A stretch of 64,000 nt of DNA, taken from assembly GCA_964480565.1 (NCBI GenBank), contig CAYZSU010000003.1, positions 1 through 64,000 of the forward strand, in the 5' to 3' direction. Of the stretch, positions 15,431 to 25,860 are shown piece after piece (position 1 is the stretch's first letter; each line of letters starts with the position of its first letter). This DNA is from CAYZSU01 sp964480565. GTDB lineage: Bacteria; UBA10199; 2-02-FULL-44-16; JAAZCA01. Under the pieces are notes generated by a model. That model made no database searches. It was not told the origin of the DNA and was given only the letters and a program-made list of their open reading frames with translations. Both the position numbers and the translations under genes were made by a program.

Positions 15431-18400
15431 ATGAAATTAAAATTAATTTTATTCGTCTTAATTATGTTATTGGTCCAGTCAGGTGTTGCAGTATTTGCAT
15501 TGGCGGATTTCAATGAACAAAAACAGTTAAAGATAATGCGTGTTACCCCAAGTGGAAAAGATGTGTCAATTGGGCAACAGCTTGTTTTTCAGTATAATCG
15601 TCCTGTTGTTCCTATCGGTCGCATGGCGCGCAATAATAGTGACATACCCGTTAATATTTCTCCAAAATTAAATTGCCAATGGTATTGGATAAATACCAGT
15701 GCGCTTGCGTGCCAATTGGATAATAAAAATAAGATGCAGGCAGCAACCAAGTACACTGTCACCATGAATCCCGGTATACGTGCCAAAGATGGTGCAACGA
15801 TTGATGCGGTTTACACTCATAGTTTTATTACACAACGTCCTCAGATGCGTTATTTTCAGTTTTATGATTGGCAAGGCCCTGGAACACCTATTATTAGGCT
15901 TACTTTTAATCAATCGGTGAGTAGATCTTCTGTAGAGAAATACATTGCATTTGTTTATCGTAAAAAAGGAGTCGATAATGCATATATTACGCATGGCATA
16001 ACAGTTGAAAAAGATCCAAATGATCGGGAGGATCCCATTTATATTGCTGTTTCAGGCTCAAATAACAGCAATGAATTAATAGGAGAAGAGGCCAGAAGGC
16101 GATGGCTTATTTCTCCGAAAAAAGAGCTATTGCTTGATACCCGTATTGATTTGAAAGTGACACCTGGTCTTGTTTCTGCATTAGGAAAAGAGCCTGGAGT
16201 TGAGGATAGAGTTCTTATAACTTTTCATACATTTCCGGAGTTTGCCTTTTTGGGTGTGATCTGCACAACAAATGATGACAATGATATACTGATTACAAAA
16301 GAAAATAATCACAAAATTGGCAAGTGCAATCCACTTGAACACACCGCACTTTCTTTTTCTACGCCTGTAGTAAATTCACAAATTAAGAATAATATTCTTA
16401 TTCATCCTAATCTGGCAGGTAATAGAAACGATTATGACCCATGGGCAAACACTTGGGATTATTCACAGCTAGATCGTGCTCATAAAAAAGGTATGCGCTA
16501 TAATGTATGGTTGCCAGAGTATTTAAAGGCAGTACAAACTTATACGCTTGCAACATTGCCTGCAGATTTAGATGCCATTGACAAAATAAAATCACTATTT
16601 GTTGATATACGGTCGTCTGATTTAGAAGATGAATTTGGTCGCGTATTAAAAGAGCCAATAGATATAACATTTTTTACCGATCATCGTAAGCCAAATTTTG
16701 AGCTGCTATATCGAACTGCAGTATTGGAAAAACAGGTCAACTCTGATCTTCCCCTGTATATGACCAATCTTGATCGCATTATGCTTAATTATAAAAAATT
16801 AACCATTAATGGGGTGAAGGATAGTCAATTATTTACTCTTGATGATATTCCGCAGGTAGAGGATGTGCAATTTGTAGTTCCAATGCATGTGCGAGATATG
16901 CTTGAAAATAAAAGTGGTGCTATCTATGGAACAGTTGAAACGAAACCGCATGTAGAAAAATCGCCAATAGAGCGAGTGTTCTTTGCAAGTGTCAGTCCAT
17001 ATCAGTTACATGTAAAAGTGGGGCATTATAATACACTCGTATGGGTGACTGATTTAGCGACTGGTGAGCCTGTCAATAATGCTCATGTACAAATATATAA
17101 GGATAAGGTCAGCAATCTTTCTTCCAGCTTTAATGCCTTGGATAAAGGCTATACAAATGCATCGGGATTGGTATTGCTAAAAGGAATGCATATATTGAAT
17201 CCGACACTTGATTTATTCAGGTACTGGTGCACTGATGAAAGTCAAAATGATTGTGATCGTTTATTTGTACGTGCTGACAATGCCGGTGAAATGGCGGTAA
17301 TGCCGCTGCAAGAAGAATTCGAATTAAGCATTTATCGTGCTTCTAATGATACTATTTGGCCAAGGATAAAAAGGAAATACGGCCATATTCATACATGGGG
17401 AACAACTGCACAGGGTGTTTATCGCGCGGGTAAAACTATGCAATACAAGTTCTATGTGCGGGATCAAAATAATGATCACTATGTTCCTGCACCTAATAAG
17501 TCTTATACGCTTGAGATTGTTGACCCTACTGGAAAAACAGTGCATGAAATTACGGATATTACCTTGTCAACATTTGGTAGTTATAGCGGTGAATATACTG
17601 TGCCGGAAAATGCAGCCGTTGGATGGTATCGTTTTAAATTGAGCAGTAGTTTTACCCATTATACATGGCAGCCCATGCGCGTATTGGTCAGTGATTTTTC
17701 TCCTGAGTCATTTAAAGTAAGGACTTCTCTGAATGGTGATTTATTTCATCCTGGAGATAATGTCGAAGTGTCAAGTGCTGCCAAGCTTTATTCCGGTGGT
17801 GCCTATACTGATGCAGAGGCTAGAACTACAGTCATATTAAGGAGTGCTTATTTTTCATCACCACATCCGATAGCCAATGAGTTTACATTCGATAGCTACA
17901 AGCATCAATCATTAAAAAAAGTTTTCCAGAAAATTGATAATGTCGATAATAAGGGTGAAATCAGTCATACATTTCCATTGCCCAGGGAGGATATTATTTA
18001 TGGGCGTTTAACAGTAGAGAGTGCCATACGTGATGATCGTGGAAAATATATCGCTGCGAGCGCAACAGCAGATTATATTGCGCTAGATCGATTGGTCGGT
18101 TTAAAACATACCAAATGGTTTTATGAAGAAGATAAATTAGCGCAAATTAAATATATCGTGGTGGATAAATACGGAGTGCCAATTGCAAATACACAGGTGC
18201 TATTGGATATAAATCGTTTGCAGACAAAGGTTGCCAAGGTCAAAGGGGCGGGGAATGTCTATCTTACAAATTATATTGATGAATGGATTCCTTCTGGAAC
18301 CTGTAAAGGTATGTCTAAGGTTGAACCACTACAGTGTGACTTTATTCCTGAAGAACCAGGCACTTATAAAGTCACTGCAACGATTAAAGATACAAAAGGC

Positions 18401-21325
18401 AATGCGCATTCTACTGAAATAAGGGCCTGGGTTTCCGGCAAAGGCCATGTGTTGTGGCATACCCCTGATGATAACTCACTGCAAATTATTCCAGAAAAAA
18501 CGGATTATAATATTGGTGATAAAGCGCGTTATCTGATTAAGAATCCGTATCCAGGTGCGAAGGCCTTGATAACCATTGAGCGCTATGGCGTAATCAAGTC
18601 GTGGGTGCAAACGTTAAATGAAAGTACTTCGGTGATTGAATTTGAAGTTGAAAAAAACTTTATGCCAGGATTTTACTTATCTGTGATTGTCATGTCGCCG
18701 CGTATTGACACATCATTACCAAAAATGGGGCAGGTTGACCTTAGTAAGCCAACGTTTAAAGTTGGCTATGTGAAAGTGCCGGTAAAAGATCCTTATAAGC
18801 AGATTGATGTATCGATCCAAACCGATGCTGCAGTGTATAAACCGCGTGATAAGGTAACTGCGACCATTCATGTACAGCCTAAACATAAGAATAATAATGA
18901 AGACGATATTGAGATTGCAGTAGTTGTGCTCGATGAAGCTGTATTGGATTTGATAGAGGGAGGGCAATCATATTTTGATCCGTATGAGGGCTTTTACAAA
19001 CTCGATGAATTGGATTTAGTGAATTACAGCTTATTAACGCGCCTGATTGGTCAACAGAAGTTTGCTAAAAAAGGTGCCAATCCGGGCGGTGATGGTGGGG
19101 TGAATATCAGTATGCGATCACTGTTTAAATATGTCAGTTATTGGAATCCGTCCATAAAACCAAATAAAAATGGCAATGCGATGATTAGCTTTAATGCGCC
19201 GGATAATTTGACGGGTTGGCGGGTGCTTGCTTTTGCAGTAACTCCTTCTGACCGTATGGGACTTGGCGCTACCAATTTTAAAGTGAATCGCTCTACTGAA
19301 ATTCGTCCAGTCATGCCCAATCAAATCACGCAAGGGGATGTATTTCAGGCGGGGTTTAGCGTGATGAACCGTACTGATAAACCAAGGGATATAACGGTAA
19401 CTATTGATGCAAAGGGGCATATTCAACCCACGAATGTATTTTCAAAAACTATTCACTTGGAACCTTATAAACGTCAAACAGTATATATGCCTGTTTCATC
19501 CGCTCATTTGCCACAGAGTAGAGATATTAATGCGGGTGCGATTCATTTTTCTGTCAAGGCATTGGATGCTATGGATGGTGATGGAATTGAACACATTATA
19601 CCCATTCACAAGCAACATTTACTGGAATCCGTTGTAAATTATGGCACAACAACAAAGGATAAGGTGTCCGAATCGCTTCATTTTCCAAAAAATATACATA
19701 CTGATATTGGTGATGTATCCATGGTTTTGTCCCCATCGGTGATAGGCAGTGTGGATGGTGCATTTCAATATATTCGTGATTATCCGTATACCTGCTGGGA
19801 ACAGAAATTGTCCAAAGGAGTGATGGCCTTGCATTATCAGAATTTAAAGGGATATCTTTCTGATGATTTAAAATGGGAAGAAAGTAAATCTCTGTCAAAT
19901 GATATCTTAATGCAAGCGGCTAATTATCAAGCGCCCAATGGTGGAATGGCGTACTTTATTTCGCAGGATCAATATGTCAGTCCGTATTTAAGTGCTTATA
20001 CAGCGCTTGCATTTAATTGGCTGCACGAGAGGCATCATGATGTACCCGAAGCTGTTGAGTCCAAATTACACGCCTACCTTGAGCGTTTGCTGAAAAAAGA
20101 TGTGATGCCAATGTTTTATTCACGGGGTATATCTTCTACTGTCCGATCCATAGCGCTTTTTGCACTGGCTAAACATGGAAAAGTATCACTAAGTGATTTA
20201 GAGCGCTATCGTTCCCATATTCAATACATGAGCTTGTTCGGTAAATCGCATTATCTCCAAGCTGCATTGGAAGTAAATGGCGCAGAAGTGATTGCCAAAG
20301 AAGTTATGGACATGATTCTTGCACATTCCAATCAATCAGGTGGTAAATTCAGTTTCAAGGAAGAATTAGACGATAGCTATACACGTATTATTGCGACATC
20401 ACTTCGAGCAAATTGTGGAATATTATCCGCTATGACAAGCTATGCTGAAAACAACATTGGTGCATCTGTGGAGCATGATATACCTTTTAAGTTAATGCGT
20501 CATATTGTACAAAAACGAGGTAATCGAGAGCATTGGAAAAATACACAAGAAAATATTTTTTGCATGAACAGTCTGGTTGACTATGCGCGTATTTATGAAA
20601 ATATAAAACCGACTATGCGCGTGTCAGCGACTCTGAATGGAAGTGAGTTTGGAAAAACTAATTTCAATGATTTGCATGATGATTCGGTGACATTTAGTCG
20701 GTCCATTACTGCAGATGATCCTGGCACACATCAATCCATCACTTTGTCGCGAAAAGGAAATGGCCGGCTCTACTATGCTGCACGTATGAACTATAGCTTG
20801 CTAGAGGAATCTGCAAATCGTCTGAATGCTGGGATTGATATTCGTAAGGAATATAGTGTTGAACGAAATGGCGAGTGGATTCTATTGGGCAATCCGAATG
20901 AGATCAGTCTTGGAGAATTGGTGCGAGTTGATATTTATGTGTCATTGCCTGTGGCGCGATATTTTGTTGTTGTGGATGATCCAGTGCCAGGTGGATTGGA
21001 GCCGATAAATCGTGACCTGGCAACCTCTTCATCCATTGATGCAAATAAGGGGGATTTTCAAGTTGCCGGTGGGGCATGGTGGTTTCAATATGATGATTGG
21101 CATTACTTCAGTGGATCGCGTTGGAGTTTTTATCATAAGGAAATTAGGTATAATGCGGTGCGTTTTTATTCGGACTATCTTCCTGCAGGTAATTATCATC
21201 TATCATATGCTGCGCAAGCGATTGCTAAAGGGAGTTTCACTAAAATACCAGTACATGCAAAAGAAATGTATGATTCAGATGTATTTGGTAAGGGATTGCC
21301 TGGAATGTTGATCGTAGGTGATTAA
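15431..21325 (+). CDS. Bacterial alpha-2-macroglobulin
   Basis: A periplasmic protease trap of about 1964 residues. The signal peptide is residues 1-26 (ending VAVFALA) with no lipobox, unlike E. coli YfhM. MG-type beta domains fill the first half; the bait/ANA-like region precedes a terpenoid-cyclase-like thioester domain with the thioester motif CWEQ (Cys about residue 1455, in YPYTCWEQ), which traps attacking proteases covalently. The C-terminal part shows the typical DDWHYFSG / YHLSYAAQAIAKG segments. AGGAGATATA precedes the ATG at 15431; the upstream in-frame ATG at 15395 has none. The gene lies directly before PBP1C, the classic yfhM-pbpC arrangement coupling envelope defence to peptidoglycan repair. 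Confidence 0.93.
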   Translation: MKLKLILFVLIMLLVQSGVAVFALADFNEQKQLKIMRVTPSGKDVSIGQQLVFQYNRPVVPIGRMARNNSDIPVNISPKLNCQWYWINTSALACQLDNKNKMQAATKYTVTMNPGIRAKDGATIDAVYTHSFITQRPQMRYFQFYDWQGPGTPIIRLTFNQSVSRSSVEKYIAFVYRKKGVDNAYITHGITVEKDPNDREDPIYIAVSGSNNSNELIGEEARRRWLISPKKELLLDTRIDLKVTPGLVSALGKEPGVEDRVLITFHTFPEFAFLGVICTTNDDNDILITKENNHKIGKCNPLEHTALSFSTPVVNSQIKNNILIHPNLAGNRNDYDPWANTWDYSQLDRAHKKGMRYNVWLPEYLKAVQTYTLATLPADLDAIDKIKSLFVDIRSSDLEDEFGRVLKEPIDITFFTDHRKPNFELLYRTAVLEKQVNSDLPLYMTNLDRIMLNYKKLTINGVKDSQLFTLDDIPQVEDVQFVVPMHVRDMLENKSGAIYGTVETKPHVEKSPIERVFFASVSPYQLHVKVGHYNTLVWVTDLATGEPVNNAHVQIYKDKVSNLSSSFNALDKGYTNASGLVLLKGMHILNPTLDLFRYWCTDESQNDCDRLFVRADNAGEMAVMPLQEEFELSIYRASNDTIWPRIKRKYGHIHTWGTTAQGVYRAGKTMQYKFYVRDQNNDHYVPAPNKSYTLEIVDPTGKTVHEITDITLSTFGSYSGEYTVPENAAVGWYRFKLSSSFTHYTWQPMRVLVSDFSPESFKVRTSLNGDLFHPGDNVEVSSAAKLYSGGAYTDAEARTTVILRSAYFSSPHPIANEFTFDSYKHQSLKKVFQKIDNVDNKGEISHTFPLPREDIIYGRLTVESAIRDDRGKYIAASATADYIALDRLVGLKHTKWFYEEDKLAQIKYIVVDKYGVPIANTQVLLDINRLQTKVAKVKGAGNVYLTNYIDEWIPSGTCKGMSKVEPLQCDFIPEEPGTYKVTATIKDTKGNAHSTEIRAWVSGKGHVLWHTPDDNSLQIIPEKTDYNIGDKARYLIKNPYPGAKALITIERYGVIKSWVQTLNESTSVIEFEVEKNFMPGFYLSVIVMSPRIDTSLPKMGQVDLSKPTFKVGYVKVPVKDPYKQIDVSIQTDAAVYKPRDKVTATIHVQPKHKNNNEDDIEIAVVVLDEAVLDLIEGGQSYFDPYEGFYKLDELDLVNYSLLTRLIGQQKFAKKGANPGGDGGVNISMRSLFKYVSYWNPSIKPNKNGNAMISFNAPDNLTGWRVLAFAVTPSDRMGLGATNFKVNRSTEIRPVMPNQITQGDVFQAGFSVMNRTDKPRDITVTIDAKGHIQPTNVFSKTIHLEPYKRQTVYMPVSSAHLPQSRDINAGAIHFSVKALDAMDGDGIEHIIPIHKQHLLESVVNYGTTTKDKVSESLHFPKNIHTDIGDVSMVLSPSVIGSVDGAFQYIRDYPYTCWEQKLSKGVMALHYQNLKGYLSDDLKWEESKSLSNDILMQAANYQAPNGGMAYFISQDQYVSPYLSAYTALAFNWLHERHHDVPEAVESKLHAYLERLLKKDVMPMFYSRGISSTVRSIALFALAKHGKVSLSDLERYRSHIQYMSLFGKSHYLQAALEVNGAEVIAKEVMDMILAHSNQSGGKFSFKEELDDSYTRIIATSLRANCGILSAMTSYAENNIGASVEHDIPFKLMRHIVQKRGNREHWKNTQENIFCMNSLVDYARIYENIKPTMRVSATLNGSEFGKTNFNDLHDDSVTFSRSITADDPGTHQSITLSRKGNGRLYYAARMNYSLLEESANRLNAGIDIRKEYSVERNGEWILLGNPNEISLGELVRVDIYVSLPVARYFVVVDDPVPGGLEPINRDLATSSSIDANKGDFQVAGGAWWFQYDDWHYFSGSRWSFYHKEIRYNAVRFYSDYLPAGNYHLSYAAQAIAKGSFTKIPVHAKEMYDSDVFGKGLPGMLIVGD

Positions 21326-21416
21326 CGGGCAATTCTGCAAATGAGGGCAAGCCAGTAATGGCAAATACATAAGAGGATGGTGTTGAATTAAACTTTTTGG
21401 CAAATATCGACAATGG

Positions 21417-23594
21417 ATGTTTTTTAACAGTTTTGTCACAGTGATGGCTGTTGCGATAGTGACGCTTGCGCTGTACACCTTTTTTAGTTTAAAGCCCACG
21501 CCAGAGTCTTTTCATGCAGTTCTTTCCAATAGTCATAATATTCAAGTGCTTGATCGACATGGTGAGCCGTTAAATACGACATATCAAAATAATTGGAATA
21601 TTCATGATATAGTGGCATTGCATCAAGTGCCAGATTTTTTAAAACATGTGTTTATTATATCTGAAGATAAGCGATTTTATCAGCATTCAGGTGTGGATTG
21701 GCTGGCAAGAGGGGCAGCTCTTTTTGCGAATATAAAGGCCATGCGTGCTGTGCGTGGGGCCAGTACGATTACAGAGCAAGTAGTGCGAATGATTCATCCT
21801 CGTCCACGTACTGTTTGGTCGCGTTGGCTAGAAGGTATGGAAGCCATAGTATTAGAGAATTATTTTAGCAAAGAGAGTTTATTGGAATTTTACCTCAATC
21901 AAGTGCCGTATGCGGCCAATCGTAGAGGTATTGTTCAAAGTGCTCGTTATTATTTTAACCGTGATTTAAACACGCTCAGTAAAAAGGAAATGTTGGCATT
22001 GGTGGTTTTAGTTCGCGCGCCAAGCCGATTGGATTTATGGAAGAATACGGAAAAAATTGAAGCCAGTATTTGTCGGCTTATGGATCAGCTCATTGAAAAA
22101 AATATGCTAACTGCGCAGAATAAAGAAATTATTCTTTCAGAAAACTTTGAATTGGAAACACCACATCTTTTTGTTAATGCAAATGAATTTATAAGGTATG
22201 TTAAACATCATTCGCGCATTCATTTTGCAGGTTGGCCGCATGTGAAAACAACGTTGGACTCAATGCTACAAAACCGCACTCAAACTATGCTGGATAATCG
22301 ATTGCATTATCTTAAATCTAAGAAAGTACGAAACGGCGCAGTGCTGGCTGTGGATCACACCACTGGGGAGATTCTTGCGTGGGTTGTTGCAGGGAAAGGA
22401 TCAAAAGGTACTTTGGGCAGGTTTATTGATGCAGTTACAGTTCCTCGTCAGCCTGGATCTGCATTAAAGCCATTGCTATATTCGCTTGCATTGAAAAAAG
22501 GGTGGTCCGCTGCTACGATCATTGATGATGCGCCGCTTGTTGAATCCGTAGGGAATGGTTTACACAGTTATCAAAATTATAGTCGTATCTTCTATGGCCC
22601 AGTTACACTTAGGCAAGCTCTTGCTAATTCACTAAATACCCCAGCAGTCAGGACATTGAAATATGTGGGTGCAGAGAACTACCTCAATTACTTGAATGAT
22701 TTTGGATTTACAGGGCTTACCAATCATCCTAATTTTTATGGTGATGGCATTGCCTTGGGAAATGGGGAAGTAACTCTTTATGAATTAGTACAAGCGTATG
22801 CAGCGATTGCAAATCAAGGGATTTTCAAGCCACTGACCCCATTTTTTAATGATTTAAATGCTATGCCTGCGCACTATAGTTTATCACCGGAAATATCTTC
22901 TTTGATCGGACTTATTTTATCCGATTCAGAGGCGAGGGCTTTGGAGTTTGGTGAGGACAGTGTTTTGAATTTTGCCGTGCAAACAGCGGTTAAAACAGGC
23001 ACGTCAAGTGACTATAGAGACAGCTGGGCCATTGGTTTTAATTATCGCTATACGGTGGGTGTATGGATGGGAAATTTGGATCAACGGCCAACAGATGGCA
23101 TTAGCGGTTCTACTGGGCCTGCATTATTGCTTAGAAGTGTATTTTATGAACTGACCAAACATCAGAAAACAAAGCCACTTTCTGTTCATAATGGTTTAAT
23201 CACGCATGATTTATGTGTGGATACTAAACAACTTAAATCCAATGATAAGGATTGCAAAACCTATACAGAATGGTTTGTGCCAGGTACTGAACCTTCATTT
23301 TCTGTAACAAATATGAAATATACAGTGCCAATACGTTTGCGCCAGCCAGTAAATGATTTGCATATTGCCTATGATCCGCGCATACCCAAAGAAAGTCAGT
23401 CATTTGAATTTTATATTCAGGGTGTGTCTGATGAAGAAACAGTTGTGTGGAATATCAATGGCAAACAGATAATAACTAAAGGAGGGCTTTACTCCTGGCC
23501 ATTGCAAAAGGGAAGGCATGAAGTGCATGCAACTGTATGGCATGGGAAACAACGCATTGCTACAATTAATAACACAGTGTTTTGGGTCAGATGA
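21417..23594 (+). CDS. pbpC: Penicillin-binding protein 1C
   Basis: A bifunctional peptidoglycan glycosyltransferase/transpeptidase of about 725 residues. One N-terminal membrane segment (residues about 4-24) leads into the GT51 domain with EDKRFYQHSGVDW and GASTITEQVVR. The transpeptidase motifs follow: SxxK in RQPGSALKP, SxN in NSLNTPAV, and KTG in VKTGTSSD. A BiPBP_C-like domain closes the protein (last 90 residues). It sits about 90 bases after the macroglobulin gene. The ATG at 21417 has no Shine-Dalgarno, and the frame is open upstream to a stop at 21384-21386, adding a basic KLFGKYRQW segment that looks like a natural cytoplasmic N-terminus; that would need a non-standard ATT start. 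Confidence 0.93.
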   Translation: MFFNSFVTVMAVAIVTLALYTFFSLKPTPESFHAVLSNSHNIQVLDRHGEPLNTTYQNNWNIHDIVALHQVPDFLKHVFIISEDKRFYQHSGVDWLARGAALFANIKAMRAVRGASTITEQVVRMIHPRPRTVWSRWLEGMEAIVLENYFSKESLLEFYLNQVPYAANRRGIVQSARYYFNRDLNTLSKKEMLALVVLVRAPSRLDLWKNTEKIEASICRLMDQLIEKNMLTAQNKEIILSENFELETPHLFVNANEFIRYVKHHSRIHFAGWPHVKTTLDSMLQNRTQTMLDNRLHYLKSKKVRNGAVLAVDHTTGEILAWVVAGKGSKGTLGRFIDAVTVPRQPGSALKPLLYSLALKKGWSAATIIDDAPLVESVGNGLHSYQNYSRIFYGPVTLRQALANSLNTPAVRTLKYVGAENYLNYLNDFGFTGLTNHPNFYGDGIALGNGEVTLYELVQAYAAIANQGIFKPLTPFFNDLNAMPAHYSLSPEISSLIGLILSDSEARALEFGEDSVLNFAVQTAVKTGTSSDYRDSWAIGFNYRYTVGVWMGNLDQRPTDGISGSTGPALLLRSVFYELTKHQKTKPLSVHNGLITHDLCVDTKQLKSNDKDCKTYTEWFVPGTEPSFSVTNMKYTVPIRLRQPVNDLHIAYDPRIPKESQSFEFYIQGVSDEETVVWNINGKQIITKGGLYSWPLQKGRHEVHATVWHGKQRIATINNTVFWVR

Positions 23595-23789
23595 TTTTTC
23601 AAATTATAAGTATTCAGATGGTTTTTAGGTGGAATTTGGCTAACTTAAGTATCATTTGGCGGCATGTACTATGCACCAAATTATAATCGAATTAATAATG
23701 TAGATAATCTGCTAAATTCAACACTAGACATTGCCTTTCGTTAAAGTCCAAACTGGCCCTTTTTTGTCGTATAGTGATTTTATCAGGAC

Positions 23790-25781
23790 TTGAATTCAGA
23801 GCTAACTACTGTTACTCTGCAGTTCATGAGCTGTGAATCCACAATTGTATCGCATATATTTCCAGACTATCATCGTAGGCATTTATTTGCGGCCAAACTT
23901 CGAAGTGTTATTTTTATTATTACTTGCATGTTATTTGGATTTTTCTTTTATAATGTATTGGAGCAAGTATGGTCCTATGCACTTATTCTTGTGACATGCT
24001 ATGTAATAACGATTATTGCGCGTCAATTTATTATAAAAGACTGCTGGGTTTTATTTTGTTTTTCCATGGCTATTACAGCGGATTTAATTGCGATTACAAC
24101 CGTTGTGTATTTATCCGGTGGTCCATTTAGCTCATATTTTACAATTTATTTGTTCTATATTGTGATTACAGGTGTGTTATACCATTACAGTTTGGCGGTC
24201 ATATTAAGCATATTAATTAGTATTATTTATGGTGTTTTTTTAGTCCTATGCCATATGGGGATGATTTCACCGTTAATTCTGTATTATGGAAATTCCTTGC
24301 CCATTCCAACCTATACGCCGATTGCGCATTTTGCATTTGTGATTATCTTTTCATTGATTTTAGTATATATTGTTAAAGTTGCTACATTTTTTTCACGCGA
24401 ATATGAACGTAATTTGGAATTGAAAAATAAAGAGCTCAGTGCATTATATGAAATCAGTTCGACTATTCGCAGTATTCGTTCAGTCAAGAGTGTCATCAAT
24501 CAAGTTCTTTCAGGTGTTGTGAAGGGCTTGGATGTAAAATTGAGCATGTTGATTACAATGCAGGAAAAGGATCTTCTATCCATCAATATAAGCTCGTCAA
24601 AGCTGGGGCTCAATCAAGTGCAAAGCATGTTAGGAAACCATGAGTGGAATGCCTCAGAATCCAACTCCCTGATTTTATCCCATAGATGGACGCAGTTATC
24701 AAATCATCAGACTATTCACTGTCATCATTTAAATGAATTATTTAAATCCGATTATAAGATGTTAAATGCTACAATGATTGATGAATTTATTGATACTCAT
24801 GAAATTTCCAATTTTATTGCGGCGCCATTGGTTGTAGAGGGGCGTCTTATCGGCGTGCTCATTGGATTTATGGCGCATAGTTTTTTATCCGACGATCAGT
24901 TGAGCTCATTTGAAGCTTTTGCAAACCATGCGGCCATTACAATTGATGCTGCCAGTTCATTGGACCAATTGGCGCAATTAAATGATGAATTGCGCCGAGT
25001 GAGTGAGGTAAAATCAGAGTTTTTAGCCACGATGAGCCATGAGCTTCGTACGCCTTTAACTGCAATTATTGGGTTTTCTGAGTTATTGGTTGAGGGAGTA
25101 ATGGGGGATATGAGCTCTGAACAGATGGAAAGCCTGCATGAAGTGCTTCGTAATGCCAATGATTTATTGGAGCTCATTAATGGGCTTTTGGATTTAACTA
25201 AAGTGGAGTCCGGTCGCATGTCTATGGATTTACAATGTGTCAATATTCAATCCATTATTTCTCGTGTGACTCAAAGCATGATGCCATTATTTCAAAAAAA
25301 GAAGCAGCAATTAAATGTGAAAATAGAGAGTAATGTGCCATATGCCCTGTTAGATGAACGAAAGATTCAACAAGCATTGATCAATTTAATGGGCAATGCC
25401 AATAAATTTGCGCCAAATGAAGGGCAAGTTAATATTATACTGGATTATTTGGATGCGCTAACCAATATGCCTATGCATGTACAGGAATGGTTGAATAAAC
25501 AGTGCCATAGTAACAGTGATTTTGATCTATGGAAAGGGTTTATTTATGTGCGTGTGCAGGATGATGGCATTGGTATTCCAATCGATGCGCTTGACAATGT
25601 ATTTGAAATGTTTAGGCAAGCGGATAGCTCTATTACGCGTAGTTATGGCGGTACAGGGCTGGGTTTAGCGCTTGCTAAACGGTTTATTGAAATGCATCAT
25701 GGCATGATATGGGCGGAGAATGTATTGGGCTCTGGTGCATGTTTTTCTGTATTACTGCCTGTTCAGTCCTGTAATCCATAA
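23790..25781 (+). CDS. Membrane sensor histidine kinase (PilS-like N-terminus)
   Basis: A hybrid-free sensor kinase. Five or six membrane segments (about residues 35-210) resemble the PilS sensor region, including VVYLSGGPFSSYFTIYLF. A short coiled linker, a GAF domain (about 220-385), then HisKA with phospho-accepting His417 (MSHELRTPL) and HATPase_c with the N box (LINLMGNANKFAP), G1 (DDGIGIP), F box (MFRQADSS) and G2 (GGTGLGLALAKRF) complete the kinase. No response regulator adjoins. It lies just upstream of the type II secretion operon on the same strand. The frame opens with TTG 23790 with AGGA one base away; ATG 23826 is an alternative 12 codons in, also without good signal, so the start is unsure. 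Confidence 0.9.
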   Translation: MNSELTTVTLQFMSCESTIVSHIFPDYHRRHLFAAKLRSVIFIITCMLFGFFFYNVLEQVWSYALILVTCYVITIIARQFIIKDCWVLFCFSMAITADLIAITTVVYLSGGPFSSYFTIYLFYIVITGVLYHYSLAVILSILISIIYGVFLVLCHMGMISPLILYYGNSLPIPTYTPIAHFAFVIIFSLILVYIVKVATFFSREYERNLELKNKELSALYEISSTIRSIRSVKSVINQVLSGVVKGLDVKLSMLITMQEKDLLSINISSSKLGLNQVQSMLGNHEWNASESNSLILSHRWTQLSNHQTIHCHHLNELFKSDYKMLNATMIDEFIDTHEISNFIAAPLVVEGRLIGVLIGFMAHSFLSDDQLSSFEAFANHAAITIDAASSLDQLAQLNDELRRVSEVKSEFLATMSHELRTPLTAIIGFSELLVEGVMGDMSSEQMESLHEVLRNANDLLELINGLLDLTKVESGRMSMDLQCVNIQSIISRVTQSMMPLFQKKKQQLNVKIESNVPYALLDERKIQQALINLMGNANKFAPNEGQVNIILDYLDALTNMPMHVQEWLNKQCHSNSDFDLWKGFIYVRVQDDGIGIPIDALDNVFEMFRQADSSITRSYGGTGLGLALAKRFIEMHHGMIWAENVLGSGACFSVLLPVQSCNP

Positions 25782-25860
25782 GCAGTTGTATGAATAATTT
25801 GTTTTTCATTTTTATTCATCAGCTAAATGTGTATAATTGGGCCTCAAGGAGAGGTACTGG

